A DNA stretch of 64,000 nucleotides. Origin: ATX-6F1 sp943369485. GTDB lineage: Bacteria > Cyanobacteriota > Cyanobacteriia > PCC-6307 > Cyanobiaceae. Every line of letters starts with the position of its first letter. The stretch's first letter is position 1. The stretch spans positions 62,001 through 126,000 of the forward strand of contig CALRNH020000004.1 in the NCBI GenBank assembly GCA_943369485.1, given 5' to 3'. Positions 8,021 to 16,311 of the stretch are shown here, one piece after another. The notes under the pieces were generated by a model. That model saw only the letters and a program-made list of their open reading frames with translations. It searched no databases and had not been told where the DNA came from. Made by a program: the position numbers and the translations under genes.

Positions 8021-9718
8021 CTACAACGGCTCAAAGGCCTTCGCCCCCAGGTCGGCCTGGCCCTCGTAGCGCTCCACGGCTCGCTCCACGTTGAACAGCA
8101 GCCGTTCATGTCCGAGGTGCTCCCCCAGTTCCGACTTTTTCACCACCTCCAGCACCCGGGGGTTGAGGGCCGCCAGCCAGAGGGTGACCCCGCGGCGGGC
8201 CAGGCGCCGATCGGCCTCGATCAACATGCGCAGCGCTGAATACTCGATATCGATCACGGCGCTGCAATCGAGCACCACCACCTTCGGTTGGGCGGCATCG
8301 ATCAACTGGCGCATGGAGGCTGAAACCGCCTGGGCATTGGCGAAGAACAGGCGGCCCTCGGCCCGCAGCAGCAGCAGGCCCTGCCAGGCCTGGTCTTCGG
8401 GGTGTTCCGGCGAGATCGGGCGGAACACATCGGTGTCGGGTTTACGGGCCAGGGCGTAGACGGGCGGGTTCACCTCCTGCTGGGCCAGGGCCAGCAGCGA
8501 CACCACCACCGCCACCAGGATTCCCTTGAGCGTGCCCAGCAGCACCACCCCGGCGAAGGCGATCAGCGCCCAGTGGAACTCGGTGACGCGCACGCTCCGG
8601 ATCGCCAGGAATTCCCCAGGTGCGATCAGCTCCAACGAGTAGACCACCACCACCGCCGCCAGGGCGGCCTGGGGCATGCGGGCGATCAGGGGCGCCAACA
8701 CCAGGAGAGTGACCACAGCCGCGGCGGCTGTCACCAGTTCGGCCATCTGGGAGCGAGCCCCGGCCAGGCGGTTAACGGCCGTCTGGGTGGTGCCACCGCC
8801 CGCAGCCATGGCCCCGAAGCAGGCGCCACCGGCGTTCGCCAACCCCAGGGCCACCAGCTCCTGGTTGGCGTCGAGGCGAGGTTCGTTGACGGCGCTGAAG
8901 CTGCGGCCGGCAGCGATGCTTTCGGTGAAGCTCATCAGGGCGATGCCGGCGGCCGCGGGCCACATCTCCAGGAACGAGCCCAATCCCGGCAGCCCCAGGT
9001 GGGGCAGTCCGGTGGGTACAGGACCCACCACCGCCACACCGAAGCGCTCGAGGCCGAACAGGGCCGAGGCGCCGACGGCCACGGCGATGGCCAGCAGGGG
9101 GGCGGGGAGGTGGGGAGTCAAGCGCTTGAGGCCCAGCAGCAGGCCCAGCAACACCAAAGCCAGGGCCAGGGTGACCCCGGAGGTGTGCCCCAGTTGGGAA
9201 GCCACACCGGCCAGATCACGGAAAAAACCGATCTTCTCGATGTGAAGGCCCAGAAGCTTGGGCAACTGATCGGCCACGATCACCAGCCCAATGCCGCTTT
9301 TGAAGCCCACCAGCACCGATTCGGAGATGAAGTTGGCGACGAAGCCGAGGCGCAGCAGGGAGGCCAGCAGCAGCATGGCGCCCACCAACAGGGTGAGGCT
9401 GGCGCTGGCGGCGAGGAGCTCGGCGGGGCTACCCCCGGGGGCGCTGCGCTGCAGCTCCGAGCCCACCAGGATCGCCAGGGTGGTGGTGGTACTGACGCTC
9501 AGGGGGCGCGAGCTGCCCAGCAGGGCATAGATCACCATCGGCACCAGGGCGGTGTAGAGCCCCACTTCCACTGGCAGCCCAGCGATGGTCGCGTAAGCCA
9601 TCGCCTTGGGAAGCACCACCGCCGCCGTCGTCAGCCCGGCCAGCAGATCGGGGCGAAACCACTCCGCTTTGTAGTGGCGTAGCCAGGCGGCGGGGGCAGG
9701 GATGCTCAGCTGGTTCAT
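8021..9718 (-). CDS. SulP family anion transporter with STAS domain
   Basis: The 565-aa protein fits SulP/SLC26 carriers for sulfate, bicarbonate or dicarboxylates. About 10-14 helices occupy residues 20-430, including GLTTAAVVLPKAMAYATIAG and GLYTALVPMVIYALLGSS. A cytoplasmic STAS domain (about 445-550) carries VVVLDCSAVIDIEYSAL. The first helices resemble YchM/SLC26-type permeases rather than the cyanobacterial bicarbonate carrier BicA, so I do not assign a substrate. ATG at 9718 gives a normal N-terminus. The upstream 340 bases hold no recognised gene. Confidence 0.9.
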   Translation of the reverse strand: MNQLSIPAPAAWLRHYKAEWFRPDLLAGLTTAAVVLPKAMAYATIAGLPVEVGLYTALVPMVIYALLGSSRPLSVSTTTTLAILVGSELQRSAPGGSPAELLAASASLTLLVGAMLLLASLLRLGFVANFISESVLVGFKSGIGLVIVADQLPKLLGLHIEKIGFFRDLAGVASQLGHTSGVTLALALVLLGLLLGLKRLTPHLPAPLLAIAVAVGASALFGLERFGVAVVGPVPTGLPHLGLPGLGSFLEMWPAAAGIALMSFTESIAAGRSFSAVNEPRLDANQELVALGLANAGGACFGAMAAGGGTTQTAVNRLAGARSQMAELVTAAAAVVTLLVLAPLIARMPQAALAAVVVVYSLELIAPGEFLAIRSVRVTEFHWALIAFAGVVLLGTLKGILVAVVVSLLALAQQEVNPPVYALARKPDTDVFRPISPEHPEDQAWQGLLLLRAEGRLFFANAQAVSASMRQLIDAAQPKVVVLDCSAVIDIEYSALRMLIEADRRLARRGVTLWLAALNPRVLEVVKKSELGEHLGHERLLFNVERAVERYEGQADLGAKAFEPL

Positions 9719-9993
9719 CTCGGCTCCCCTTGGGTGATGGTGCTGCCTGAGGCGCTGGAGGGCCCCGATCCATCCGATTCCTTCCTAGGCGCCCCAGGCC
9801 CTCTGGGCCGCTTGGACACCAACTCCTGTTGCACAGGCCCCTGTTGGCGGCGCCGAGGGGCGATCTGCCGGGCTTCACCGAGGCCTGGAGTGGCCATCCG
9901 GCCGCCGTGGCCGTCCATGCCGCCATGGAGCTTGAAGTCGAGGATGCCGGCCCTGGAGCGCTCTGCGGCGCCGGCGATGCCGAAGCTGTACGG
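9719..9993. other. Intergenic stretch upstream of the SulP gene
   Basis: No supported gene. A long minus-strand open frame is Arg/Gly/Pro-rich and lacks family likeness. The stretch runs into the 35-bp repeat at 9994 and is the left margin of the accessory zone. Confidence 0.4.
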
Positions 9994-10028
9994 GGTTTCA
10001 GGCCTGCTCAAGGGGGAGACGCCTGGTG
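9994..10028 (+). repeat. 35-bp direct repeat, copy A
   Basis: Starts GGTTTCAGG and ends CCTGGTG, with a central AGGGGGAGAC. It matches 14728-14762 in the same orientation with three mismatches in 35 positions (hand alignment). The two copies enclose the toxin-antitoxin remnants, the cellulase, the regulator and the permease remnant. A mobile-element footprint is possible but not shown. Confidence 0.8.
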
Positions 10029-10057
10029 ACGCCAGATGGCCGCGATTGATTGGCGAT

Positions 10058-10509
10058 ATGGCAAGCACGATCGCAGCGGCAACGAGCTCCTCCAGCCCTG
10101 AGCCGGGAGGACCGTCCGCGCTGTTGCGTTTGCGAGCCACCAACATGGCCGAGCTTCGTGAGGCGGTCCGCAATGGTCTGCCGTTCTCCGCCTTTGTGGC
10201 GCTGAGCAAGCAGCTCGACATCACTCCGCAGCAATTCACAACGGTTCTCGGGATCCCTCCGCGCACCGTCGCCCGCCGGAAGGGGGCAGGCAGCTCAATC
10301 CCCAGGAGTCGGATCGGCTTATTCGGGTGGCACGGGCGGTCTCGCAGGCGGTTGAGGTGCTGGGCTCCATCGACAAGGCCCGCGTGTGGCTGAAGACGTC
10401 CAACCGTGCCCTGGGCTGCGAAATCCCGCTTGATCTTCTCGACACCGAGATCGGCGCGCGTCAGGTGGAAGAGGTGTTGCGGCGCCTCAACTACGGAATC
10501 GTTAGCTGA
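10058..10509 (+). pseudogene. Xre/MbcA/ParS-type antitoxin, frameshifted
   Basis: The first frame (ATG at 10058) encodes the N-terminal part: AELREAVRNGLPFSAF, LDITPQQFTTVLGIPPRTVARRK. The second frame (to 10509) carries the C-terminal DUF2384 part: QLNPQESDRLIRVARA, VEVLGSIDKARVWL, ALGCEIPLDLLDTEIG. The frames join at a run of five G's near 10281-10285; one extra G would restore RKGGRQLNPQ, the expected continuation. So this is either a one-base deletion or a sequencing error. The restored protein would be 150 aa, normal for the family. The stop overlaps the toxin ATG (ATGA), the usual RES-Xre operon layout. Confidence 0.85.
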
Positions 10510-10967
10510 TGCGCGTCTGGCGGATCTGCCGCAAGCCCTACGTGGAAACAGCGCTCGATGGCAGTGGTGGGTTGTCTACCTGCGGACGCTGGCACACCAA
10601 GGGGCATCCCATCGTCACCACCGCCAGCTCTGCGGCGCTCGCGGCGCTGGAGGTGCTGGTCCATGTCGATCCGCTCACGGCTCCGACGGACCTGCGGCTG
10701 CTCAGCATTGACTTCCCGGATGACCTGAGCACGGACGTCCTCGAAACGGCGACGCTGCCCCAGGGCTGGCAAGCGGTGCCAGGTCCGCCGACGCTCCAAG
10801 CCATCGGGACGTCGTGGCTCACGGGCGGCCGCAGTGCGGCGTTGAACGTGTCGTCCGCTGTGATTTCTGTCGAACACAACATCCTGCTCAATCCACGGCA
10901 TCTGGAGGCGCAACGGGTTCGCCTCATCTGTGATGAGAGCTTCTCGTTCGACACGAGGGTCCTTTGA
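10509..10967 (+). CDS. RES-domain toxin, possibly inactive
   Basis: RES toxins poison cells by breaking down NAD+. The 152-aa protein shows the family blocks: MRVWRICRKPY, CGRWHTKGHPIV, ALAALEVLVHVD, then SSAVISVEHNILLNPRH near the C-terminus. The Arg of GRW and Glu of LEVLVH are present, but the Tyr usually found in the VVYTA-like strand is Thr (IVTTA), and that Tyr is normally conserved and important. With the frameshifted antitoxin upstream this suggests a decayed, tolerated toxin. ATG overlaps the antitoxin stop. Confidence 0.88.
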   Translation: MRVWRICRKPYVETALDGSGGLSTCGRWHTKGHPIVTTASSAALAALEVLVHVDPLTAPTDLRLLSIDFPDDLSTDVLETATLPQGWQAVPGPPTLQAIGTSWLTGGRSAALNVSSAVISVEHNILLNPRHLEAQRVRLICDESFSFDTRVL

Positions 10968-11007
10968 GGGCGACCGTTCGGCTCACGTCAGTTCTCCTGC
11001 CCTCCGC

Positions 11008-13470
11008 TCACACGATCGACAACGCCGTGAGGGAGCCGCTGTAGCCGGTGATCTCCACGATGGCGTCGTTGGCGGCCTGGAAGCCGGCCACCCCATCGTT
11101 GAGCGCCAGGAACGTGCGGTTGCCGCCGCTGGCGCCCAGGCTGAAGGTGGCGGCGCCGTCGGCGGCAAAGGTGGAGGTGGTCAGCACCGTGGACAGCGCG
11201 GCGGGGGTGAGGTTGGTCGCGCTGCCCAGTTCCCGCAAGGCGGCCGCCGACACGGGCCGCGGGCCATCGATGCGGTCGCTGCCGATGACCAGATCAGTGA
11301 TCTGATCGGGCGCGTTCAGCAGTGAATCGCGCAGGTTGGTGAGGAGGAACGTGTCGGCGCCCCCCAGCCCGGTGAGCCCATCGGCGCCGGCGCTGCTACT
11401 GAGCACGTTGCCGGCGGCATTGCCCGTGAGGAAGCGGGGGTTGGCGGCGCTGAAGCCCAGCGGGCCTGCACCGCCGAACAGGGCCGCCGCCGTCAGCGCG
11501 CCGCTGTTGCCCAGGGCACTGCCCTGGCTGGCGTTGAAGCCCACGTACACGCTGCCGCCGGGCTGGATCGCGCTGGCCCAGGCGTCGCCGCTCACGGTGT
11601 AGCGGAACAGGCCGCCTGCCAGCGGCGTGGTGCTGATCCGCACCCCCCAGGGCGTGCCGCTGGGACGGTGCGGGCTTTCGAAGCTGAAGCTCCAGCTGTT
11701 CAGGGGCGTCGCGCCGATGTTGGAGAGGATGAGCTGCACCGTCATGCCACCGGTCCAGATCGAGCCGCCCACCACCACCGCCAGATCTGGGCTGGAGGTG
11801 AGCGGAACGCCGTTGAGCGTCGCCGGCTGCGGGGTGCCGGGGGTGGGCGGTGGAGCTGGTGTGGGGGTTGGAGTGGGCGTCGGTGTTGGTGTTGGGGTGG
11901 GAAGGGGTGGCGGCGGCGTGGGAGTTGGTGTGGGGGTTGGAGCGGGAGTGGGAGTTGGCGTCGGGACCGGTGGTACGGGGGTTCCGCCAGCGCCCGGCCG
12001 CACACTGATCCCCGGCAGCGCATCGAGCTGGGCATCGGTGAGGGCCTGGCCGCCCCGGCGTTCCACGCTTCGGGCGAAGGAGCCGGTGAGGCCGGCGTTG
12101 TAGTCGAGGGCCACCTCGTTAGCGACGTAGTCGTCACGGCGGTCCTGGTAGGCGAAGTCGTTGGCGCTGGTGGGGCCGCCCACCAGGGCGCCATAGAGGA
12201 TATGGGCATTGGGCTGGCCGTTGCGGAATCCGTCCCAGCCCACTCCCGAGGCCGCCCGGTGGTGGGGCTGCACCGGCGCGTTGGCTCCGGAGCCCACCAC
12301 ATAGCTCGACTGACGCGGATTGGCGCCGAGGATGTAATCCACCGTGGTCTGGGACAGCCGGCCGTAGGCGCCGCCGGGATCGCGCACGGTGTCGGCGTAG
12401 ACATCCGCCAGGAACGCCGTGTTGGCGGCATAGCGCAGCGATCCCCACTGGCTGATGAAGCGCAGGCCGCCGGGGCTGATCGTCACGCCGTTGCCGCCGC
12501 TCACCCAGTTGTTCAGCCAGCCCTCCACGTCCTGCTGGATGCGGGCCGAACCGGTGTCCTTCGCCAGGATCACCGCCGTGGCGTAGGAGGCATCGTCCCA
12601 GTTGCCTGTCCAGCCCCGGGAAAGGCCGCCGATGGCGTTGGTGTAGATCGAAAGGGCCTTGTCGCGGTAGGCCGTGCCGTTGCCGCCCGCTGCGCTCACC
12701 GCCCGCGACAGCCAGGCCGCCCCGTAGGCCAGCTCGTCGTTGTAGCCGCTCCAGGAGTTGTAGTAGGAGCGCACCTCCGGGATCGCATCGGCATAGCTGC
12801 CCCGGTAGCGATCGGCAAACGTGTACAGGGAGATGGCGCGGTTGAGCAGCCGGTCCGCGTAGGCGGTGTCGCCGTCCTGGCGAAAGAGCACCGATGCCGC
12901 CGCCAGCGCCGCCGCCGACCCCCCCGCCACATCGGAGCCGGGTTTGCTCGGCGTCACCGCCAGCGCTGGCCGGGCGATCGTCTGGCTTTCGGGCGCACTC
13001 CACTGCGAATGGTCGGCCCCCGCATCGCCCACCTGTGCCACGAAGTACAGCGTGTTGCCGGCGCCGTCGATCCCCTGGGCCTTGAGCAGGTAGTCGGTGC
13101 CCCAGCGCACCGCATCGAGCAGTTCATCGGTCTGCCCTGAAGCGGCATAGCCTTCGGCGAACTCGATCCCGCCCCAGGCGAGGGTGGCGAGGGTGGAGGC
13201 CAGCGGCAGGCCGAACTTGGCGTGGTCGCCCGCATCGTGGTAGCCGCCGGTGAGGTTGAGCGTCAGGCCGCTCTGCAGATTGGCGGCGCTCTGGCCGCCG
13301 AAGTACACCCCGTCGGCTCCGTCCCGCAGTGCGGAATCGCCGCGCCAGTCGATCCGCTTGCTGGCCTCGTCAAGGTCGCCGGAGCGCTGGGCCTCATAGA
13401 AGAGGAAGCTCTTCTGCAGGGCCTCGGCGTAGTTGAACCTCACTCCGGTCAGCGGATCGATGGATGCCAT
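11008..13470 (-). CDS. Modular GH9 endoglucanase with CBM2-like and bluetail-type domains (820 aa)
   Basis: GH9 enzymes cut internal beta-1,4-glucan bonds. Residues 10-460 form the catalytic domain: GGYHDAGDHAKF (catalytic-base Asp79/Asp82), PHHRAASG near 403, and NEVALDYNAGLTG with the general acid Glu452. All key residues are present. A Pro-Thr repeat linker spans about 497-550. A CBM2-like cellulose-binding domain follows (WTGGMTVQLILSNIG, WSFSFESP, IQPGGSVYVGFN, about 555-670). The last ~60 residues (FSLGASGGNRTFLALNDG, DAIVEITGYSG) match the C-terminal tail named bluetail in cyanobacterial surface proteins. No N-terminal signal peptide is seen, so secretion, if any, would use a C-terminal signal (type I-like; inference). 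Confidence 0.92.
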   Translation of the reverse strand: MASIDPLTGVRFNYAEALQKSFLFYEAQRSGDLDEASKRIDWRGDSALRDGADGVYFGGQSAANLQSGLTLNLTGGYHDAGDHAKFGLPLASTLATLAWGGIEFAEGYAASGQTDELLDAVRWGTDYLLKAQGIDGAGNTLYFVAQVGDAGADHSQWSAPESQTIARPALAVTPSKPGSDVAGGSAAALAAASVLFRQDGDTAYADRLLNRAISLYTFADRYRGSYADAIPEVRSYYNSWSGYNDELAYGAAWLSRAVSAAGGNGTAYRDKALSIYTNAIGGLSRGWTGNWDDASYATAVILAKDTGSARIQQDVEGWLNNWVSGGNGVTISPGGLRFISQWGSLRYAANTAFLADVYADTVRDPGGAYGRLSQTTVDYILGANPRQSSYVVGSGANAPVQPHHRAASGVGWDGFRNGQPNAHILYGALVGGPTSANDFAYQDRRDDYVANEVALDYNAGLTGSFARSVERRGGQALTDAQLDALPGISVRPGAGGTPVPPVPTPTPTPAPTPTPTPTPPPPLPTPTPTPTPTPTPTPAPPPTPGTPQPATLNGVPLTSSPDLAVVVGGSIWTGGMTVQLILSNIGATPLNSWSFSFESPHRPSGTPWGVRISTTPLAGGLFRYTVSGDAWASAIQPGGSVYVGFNASQGSALGNSGALTAAALFGGAGPLGFSAANPRFLTGNAAGNVLSSSAGADGLTGLGGADTFLLTNLRDSLLNAPDQITDLVIGSDRIDGPRPVSAAALRELGSATNLTPAALSTVLTTSTFAADGAATFSLGASGGNRTFLALNDGVAGFQAANDAIVEITGYSGSLTALSIV

Positions 13471-13523
13471 GGCCCTAAGCAGATCACCTCCAACGGTTTA
13501 CGGCGACACCACCGGCCGGGACG

Positions 13524-13539
13524 ACCCCCTTCGGGGGGT
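13524..13539 (-). terminator. GC-rich hairpin downstream of the response-regulator gene
   Basis: Six-base inverted repeat ACCCCC/GGGGGT around a TTCG (plus strand) loop, 40 bases beyond the stop of the regulator gene and upstream of the cellulase start. There is no T-run, so termination strength is doubtful. Confidence 0.45.
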
Positions 13540-13578
13540 GGTTGGCGGCGCAGCGTAGGGTGATTCGGTCTTTCGGGC

Positions 13579-14223
13579 TCAGCGCAGGCGGATCAGGCCC
13601 TGCTGCAGCGCCATCACCAGGGCCTGCAGGCGGTTGCGGGCGCCCATGTTCTGGAGCAGCCGCTTGGTGTACGACTTGGCCGTGCTCGGGCTGATCATCA
13701 GCCGCTCGGCGATCTCCCGGTCGGTGAGGCCGTCGGCGAGGCCTTCGAGGATCTCGTAATCCCGCCCGCTCAGTTCACTGATCGGCGCCGGAATCGGCAG
13801 GTTTCGCACTGAGGCGCTGCGGAAGTGGTGCCCACCCAGCGCCGCCAGCACCGCCGCCTGAAGGGCGCCGCTGCGGAAGGTCATGTCGCGCTCCGCCACC
13901 AGCCCATCCACCCACCCCGCCCGCACCAGGGCCGGATCCTGGACCGGGGCGGTGCTGATCACGATCACCTTGAGCTGGGGGTGGCGCTCCTTCACCGTGG
14001 CGGTGAGGCCGAGCACGTCGCCGCCCTCGATGCTGTCGGAGCACACCAGCAGCCCGTGGGGCTGCTCCGCCAGTCGGCGCAGGCAGCTGTCGCTGTCGGT
14101 GACGGCGCTGCCGATCAGGCCATAGCCGAACAGGCCCACCGTGTAACGCAGCAGCAGCGGCTCGTTGCCCATCGCCAGGGCCACCCGCGGCGGCAGGTCG
14201 GTGGCGATCAGGGCCCGGCGCAT
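13579..14223 (-). CDS. LuxR/NarL-type response regulator
   Basis: The C-terminal ISELSGRDYEILEGLADG and TDREIAERLMISPSTAKSY form a clear LuxR helix-turn-helix, a DNA-binding transcription factor. The N-terminal ~130 residues look like a receiver domain (ALIATDLPP, GLLVCSDSIEGGDVLGL, LKVIVIST). Asp of SDS is the only candidate phospho-acceptor and no cognate kinase is nearby. Start is unsure: ATG at 14223 (or the adjoining GTG at 14226) gives the usual ~214 aa; GTG at 14271 is possible; the open frame to 14472 is an unlikely leader. It could regulate the cellulase just downstream on the same strand (inference). Confidence 0.8.
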   Translation of the reverse strand: MRRALIATDLPPRVALAMGNEPLLLRYTVGLFGYGLIGSAVTDSDSCLRRLAEQPHGLLVCSDSIEGGDVLGLTATVKERHPQLKVIVISTAPVQDPALVRAGWVDGLVAERDMTFRSGALQAAVLAALGGHHFRSASVRNLPIPAPISELSGRDYEILEGLADGLTDREIAERLMISPSTAKSYTKRLLQNMGARNRLQALVMALQQGLIRLR

Positions 14224-14372
14224 CACGGCCCGCCGGATCTGGACGACGGGCAGATCGGCGGTGAAATCCACGGGGACCGACGGGGGCGCAGTGTGGTGGG
14301 CGACCCCGGGCCCTGGGGTTCCTGCGGACGTTATAGGTCCGCAGGGCTCGGTCTTTCGCCTGCGATGCCGAG

Positions 14373-14700
14373 GTCGATGCCAAGGATCGAGACCAGTTGG
14401 CCATCGTTGCTGAGGCTGCCGGCCCCGATGGTGACCGCCACCCAGTCCAGGCCGGCGCAGTGGCTCACCCAATCAATCCAGCCCATGGCAAAGCCGGCCT
14501 GATCCCCCAACGCCCGGCGGACCTTCACTGTCCAGCCGCCGGCGTAGGGCAACGCGGCCCCAGGTCGGCCAGGCGATCGCCCCCAGCACATAGAGCGGCC
14601 AGATCAAGACCCTCTGGGTCAGCGGCGCGCTGCCCAGCTGGGACGCCACCAACCCGGGGGTGCGCAGGATGCCGAAGTCGATGCCCGGGATCGAGAGCAG
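14373..14700 (-). pseudogene. Remnant of an APC-superfamily amino-acid permease
   Basis: Two frames read in succession resemble the N-terminal third of an amino-acid permease: first SIPGIDFGILRTPGLVASQLGS and LIWPLYVLGAIA, then, after a frame change near 14550-14560, PYAGGWTVKVRRALGDQ, AGFAMGWIDWVSHCAGL and VAVTIGA. The family would continue for some 300 more residues, which are missing. So the gene is truncated and frameshifted. The left end is followed by the response-regulator gene and the right end by the 35-bp repeat. Confidence 0.7.
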
Positions 14701-14727
14701 GTGGCCGGCGGCGGCGTTGACCTTGGA

Positions 14728-14762
14728 GGTTTCAGGACTGCTCCAGGGGGAGACACCTGGTG
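14728..14762 (+). repeat. 35-bp direct repeat, copy B
   Basis: Matches 9994-10028 with three mismatches (positions 10, 17 and 28 of the unit), same orientation. It lies at the junction where base composition drops and the AT-richer island with the Mrr gene begins. Confidence 0.8.
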
Positions 14763-14841
14763 GGACTACACAACTAGTTAGAAGTACAGGGGGGGGAAGC
14801 TGAGTTACCGGCAACTACACTGATGAGGAATCCCGTTCTTA

Positions 14842-15723
14842 ATGGCCAAGAAAGCCCAAGCTGAATTCATCCGGTGGTTCGGCCCCTTGCTTGATGCCCT
14901 TCGGGATCTTGGCGATTCAGGGCGGCCAAGAGAAGTGTCTGCACGCATCTCAAAGAACCTCAACCTGTCTGATGAATTGCTTGATCAGACACTCAAGTCA
15001 GGTGGAAGTAAGTTTCATAATCAGGTTGCTTGGGCAAGGCAGTATTTAGTGTGGGAAGGGCTCCTGGATTCATCCAAGCATGGAACTTGGACACTGACAG
15101 AGAAGGGGCGTAATGCACATCTTGGTGATAAGGAAGCACGAGACATCTTCCTGAAGTGGGTTTCCATTCACGCCGAGAATCGAAAGCAGAAACGAGGTGC
15201 GCAGGAAACTGAAGAGGAAGTGATTCCGGCTGGTGCCATCTCAGATGATCCAGAAGAAGATCAGAAGCTTGATCTTTTAAGTACCCTGAGGTCCATCAGT
15301 CCTACAGGGTTTGAGAAAGTCTGCAGAGAGCTTCTCAGAGAGTCAGGCTTTGAGAACGTTGAAGTCACAGGTGGCTCTGCTGATGGAGGCATCGATGGCT
15401 ATGGAACACTTGAGATCAACCCATTCGTGAGCTTTAGAGTCCTCTTTCAATGCAAGCGCTACGCCAAAGGCAACCTTGTATCTCGCTCTCAAGTGGGTGA
15501 TTTCAGAAATACCATGCTTGGTCGCGCTGAAAAAGGAATCATCCTCACTACATCAGGGTTTAGCAATGCGGCTATCCAGGAAGCGAGCAGGGAGGGCGCA
15601 CCTCAAGTAGAACTTGTCGACGGTGACAAATTGGTTGAGATGTTCCAGAGGGTTGAGCTGGGTGTATTCAAGCGAACTGTTTATGATGTAGATCTTGCGT
15701 ACTTTGAAAAGTTTAAGGACTGA
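14842..15723 (+). CDS. Mrr-type restriction endonuclease (type IV)
   Basis: Mrr-family enzymes cut foreign or modified (methylated) DNA. The 293-aa protein has an N-terminal winged-helix-like Mrr_N domain (residues 5-100: FGPLLDALRDLG, WARQYLVWEGLL, GTWTLTEKG). A C-terminal Mrr catalytic domain (about 150-265) carries the PD-(D/E)xK core: GFEKVCRELLRESGF, GGIDGYG (Asp) and LFQCKRY (Gln-x-Lys). GIILTTSGFSNAAIQEA completes the family. Both domains look intact. Base composition is clearly AT-richer than the core genes, which points to horizontal acquisition. ATG at 14842 is the natural start. No modification gene is adjacent, as expected for type IV. Confidence 0.93.
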   Translation: MAKKAQAEFIRWFGPLLDALRDLGDSGRPREVSARISKNLNLSDELLDQTLKSGGSKFHNQVAWARQYLVWEGLLDSSKHGTWTLTEKGRNAHLGDKEARDIFLKWVSIHAENRKQKRGAQETEEEVIPAGAISDDPEEDQKLDLLSTLRSISPTGFEKVCRELLRESGFENVEVTGGSADGGIDGYGTLEINPFVSFRVLFQCKRYAKGNLVSRSQVGDFRNTMLGRAEKGIILTTSGFSNAAIQEASREGAPQVELVDGDKLVEMFQRVELGVFKRTVYDVDLAYFEKFKD

Positions 15724-15843
15724 CTTCTAACATCCCCATTCACCTGAGCCGCCGCCGTATGAGACCTGTGCATCCCACTTTCACCTTGCGGCCAGGTGAT
15801 GGCAAGCGTTCAGGCTAAAACATGCCGCGAGGAGGATATCGCC

Positions 15844-16311
15844 TTGAAAAGGGATGAAGCTGCCGACAGGCCCCCTTTGATTGCCCCACAGATCGGCGCA
15901 AAGACGTCGCAGCGTGTGCATCCAACTCGGCTTTCGGATTACCAGATAGTCCTTGGCTTCTTTTGCATCGCGACACTCTTGACTCTGGCGATTCTTCGTT
16001 TGGGACAGCAAGCCCCATTCTATGTTCAAGATATTCGCTGGGAGCCGCTTCGACGATTCTTTAGAGTTTCTTTCACTGTTGAAAATCCAAAAGGTCACAG
16101 CATTCGTTCTCAAGCTGTGATTCAGATCTTTGGTAGCTCTAATGCATCAAACGTGTATATCAACAATGTCCCTGCCGGCTCAGTGAAAGTACCTATACGC
16201 CTAGCGGGGAATGAGTCGCGGATGGTGACGTCAGACTTTGTTTATTCGGAGAAAACCTCTAATTGTCAATTTGTTGAAGTTAAAGCACTTGATCTCACTA
16301 ATGGAGGCTAA
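15844..16311 (+). CDS. Membrane-anchored hypothetical protein of the Mrr island
   Basis: I do not recognise this family. One hydrophobic helix (YQIVLGFFCIATLLTLAIL, about residues 33-51) is followed by a ~110-residue beta-rich domain with FRVSFTVENPKGH and SDFVYSEKTSNCQF, which looks extracytoplasmic. I chose TTG at 15844 because GAGGAGG sits eight bases before it, far better than the GTG at 15796, which has none. AT-richer than the core and only 120 bases after the Mrr gene on the same strand. Whether it belongs to a defence unit is unknown. Confidence 0.6.
   Translation: MKRDEAADRPPLIAPQIGAKTSQRVHPTRLSDYQIVLGFFCIATLLTLAILRLGQQAPFYVQDIRWEPLRRFFRVSFTVENPKGHSIRSQAVIQIFGSSNASNVYINNVPAGSVKVPIRLAGNESRMVTSDFVYSEKTSNCQFVEVKALDLTNGG

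Noticed and set aside
8021..9718. BicA bicarbonate transporter
   Set aside because: The N-terminal helices resemble YchM/SLC26-type SulP permeases, not BicA, so only the family is assigned.
11627..12103. Plus-strand frame rich in Gly-Val repeats
   Set aside because: It is the complement of the Pro-Thr linker of the GH9 cellulase, which has clear domains on the other strand.
14331..14814. Two small minus-strand genes
   Set aside because: Read together across a frame change they match an amino-acid permease, so they are pieces of one broken gene.
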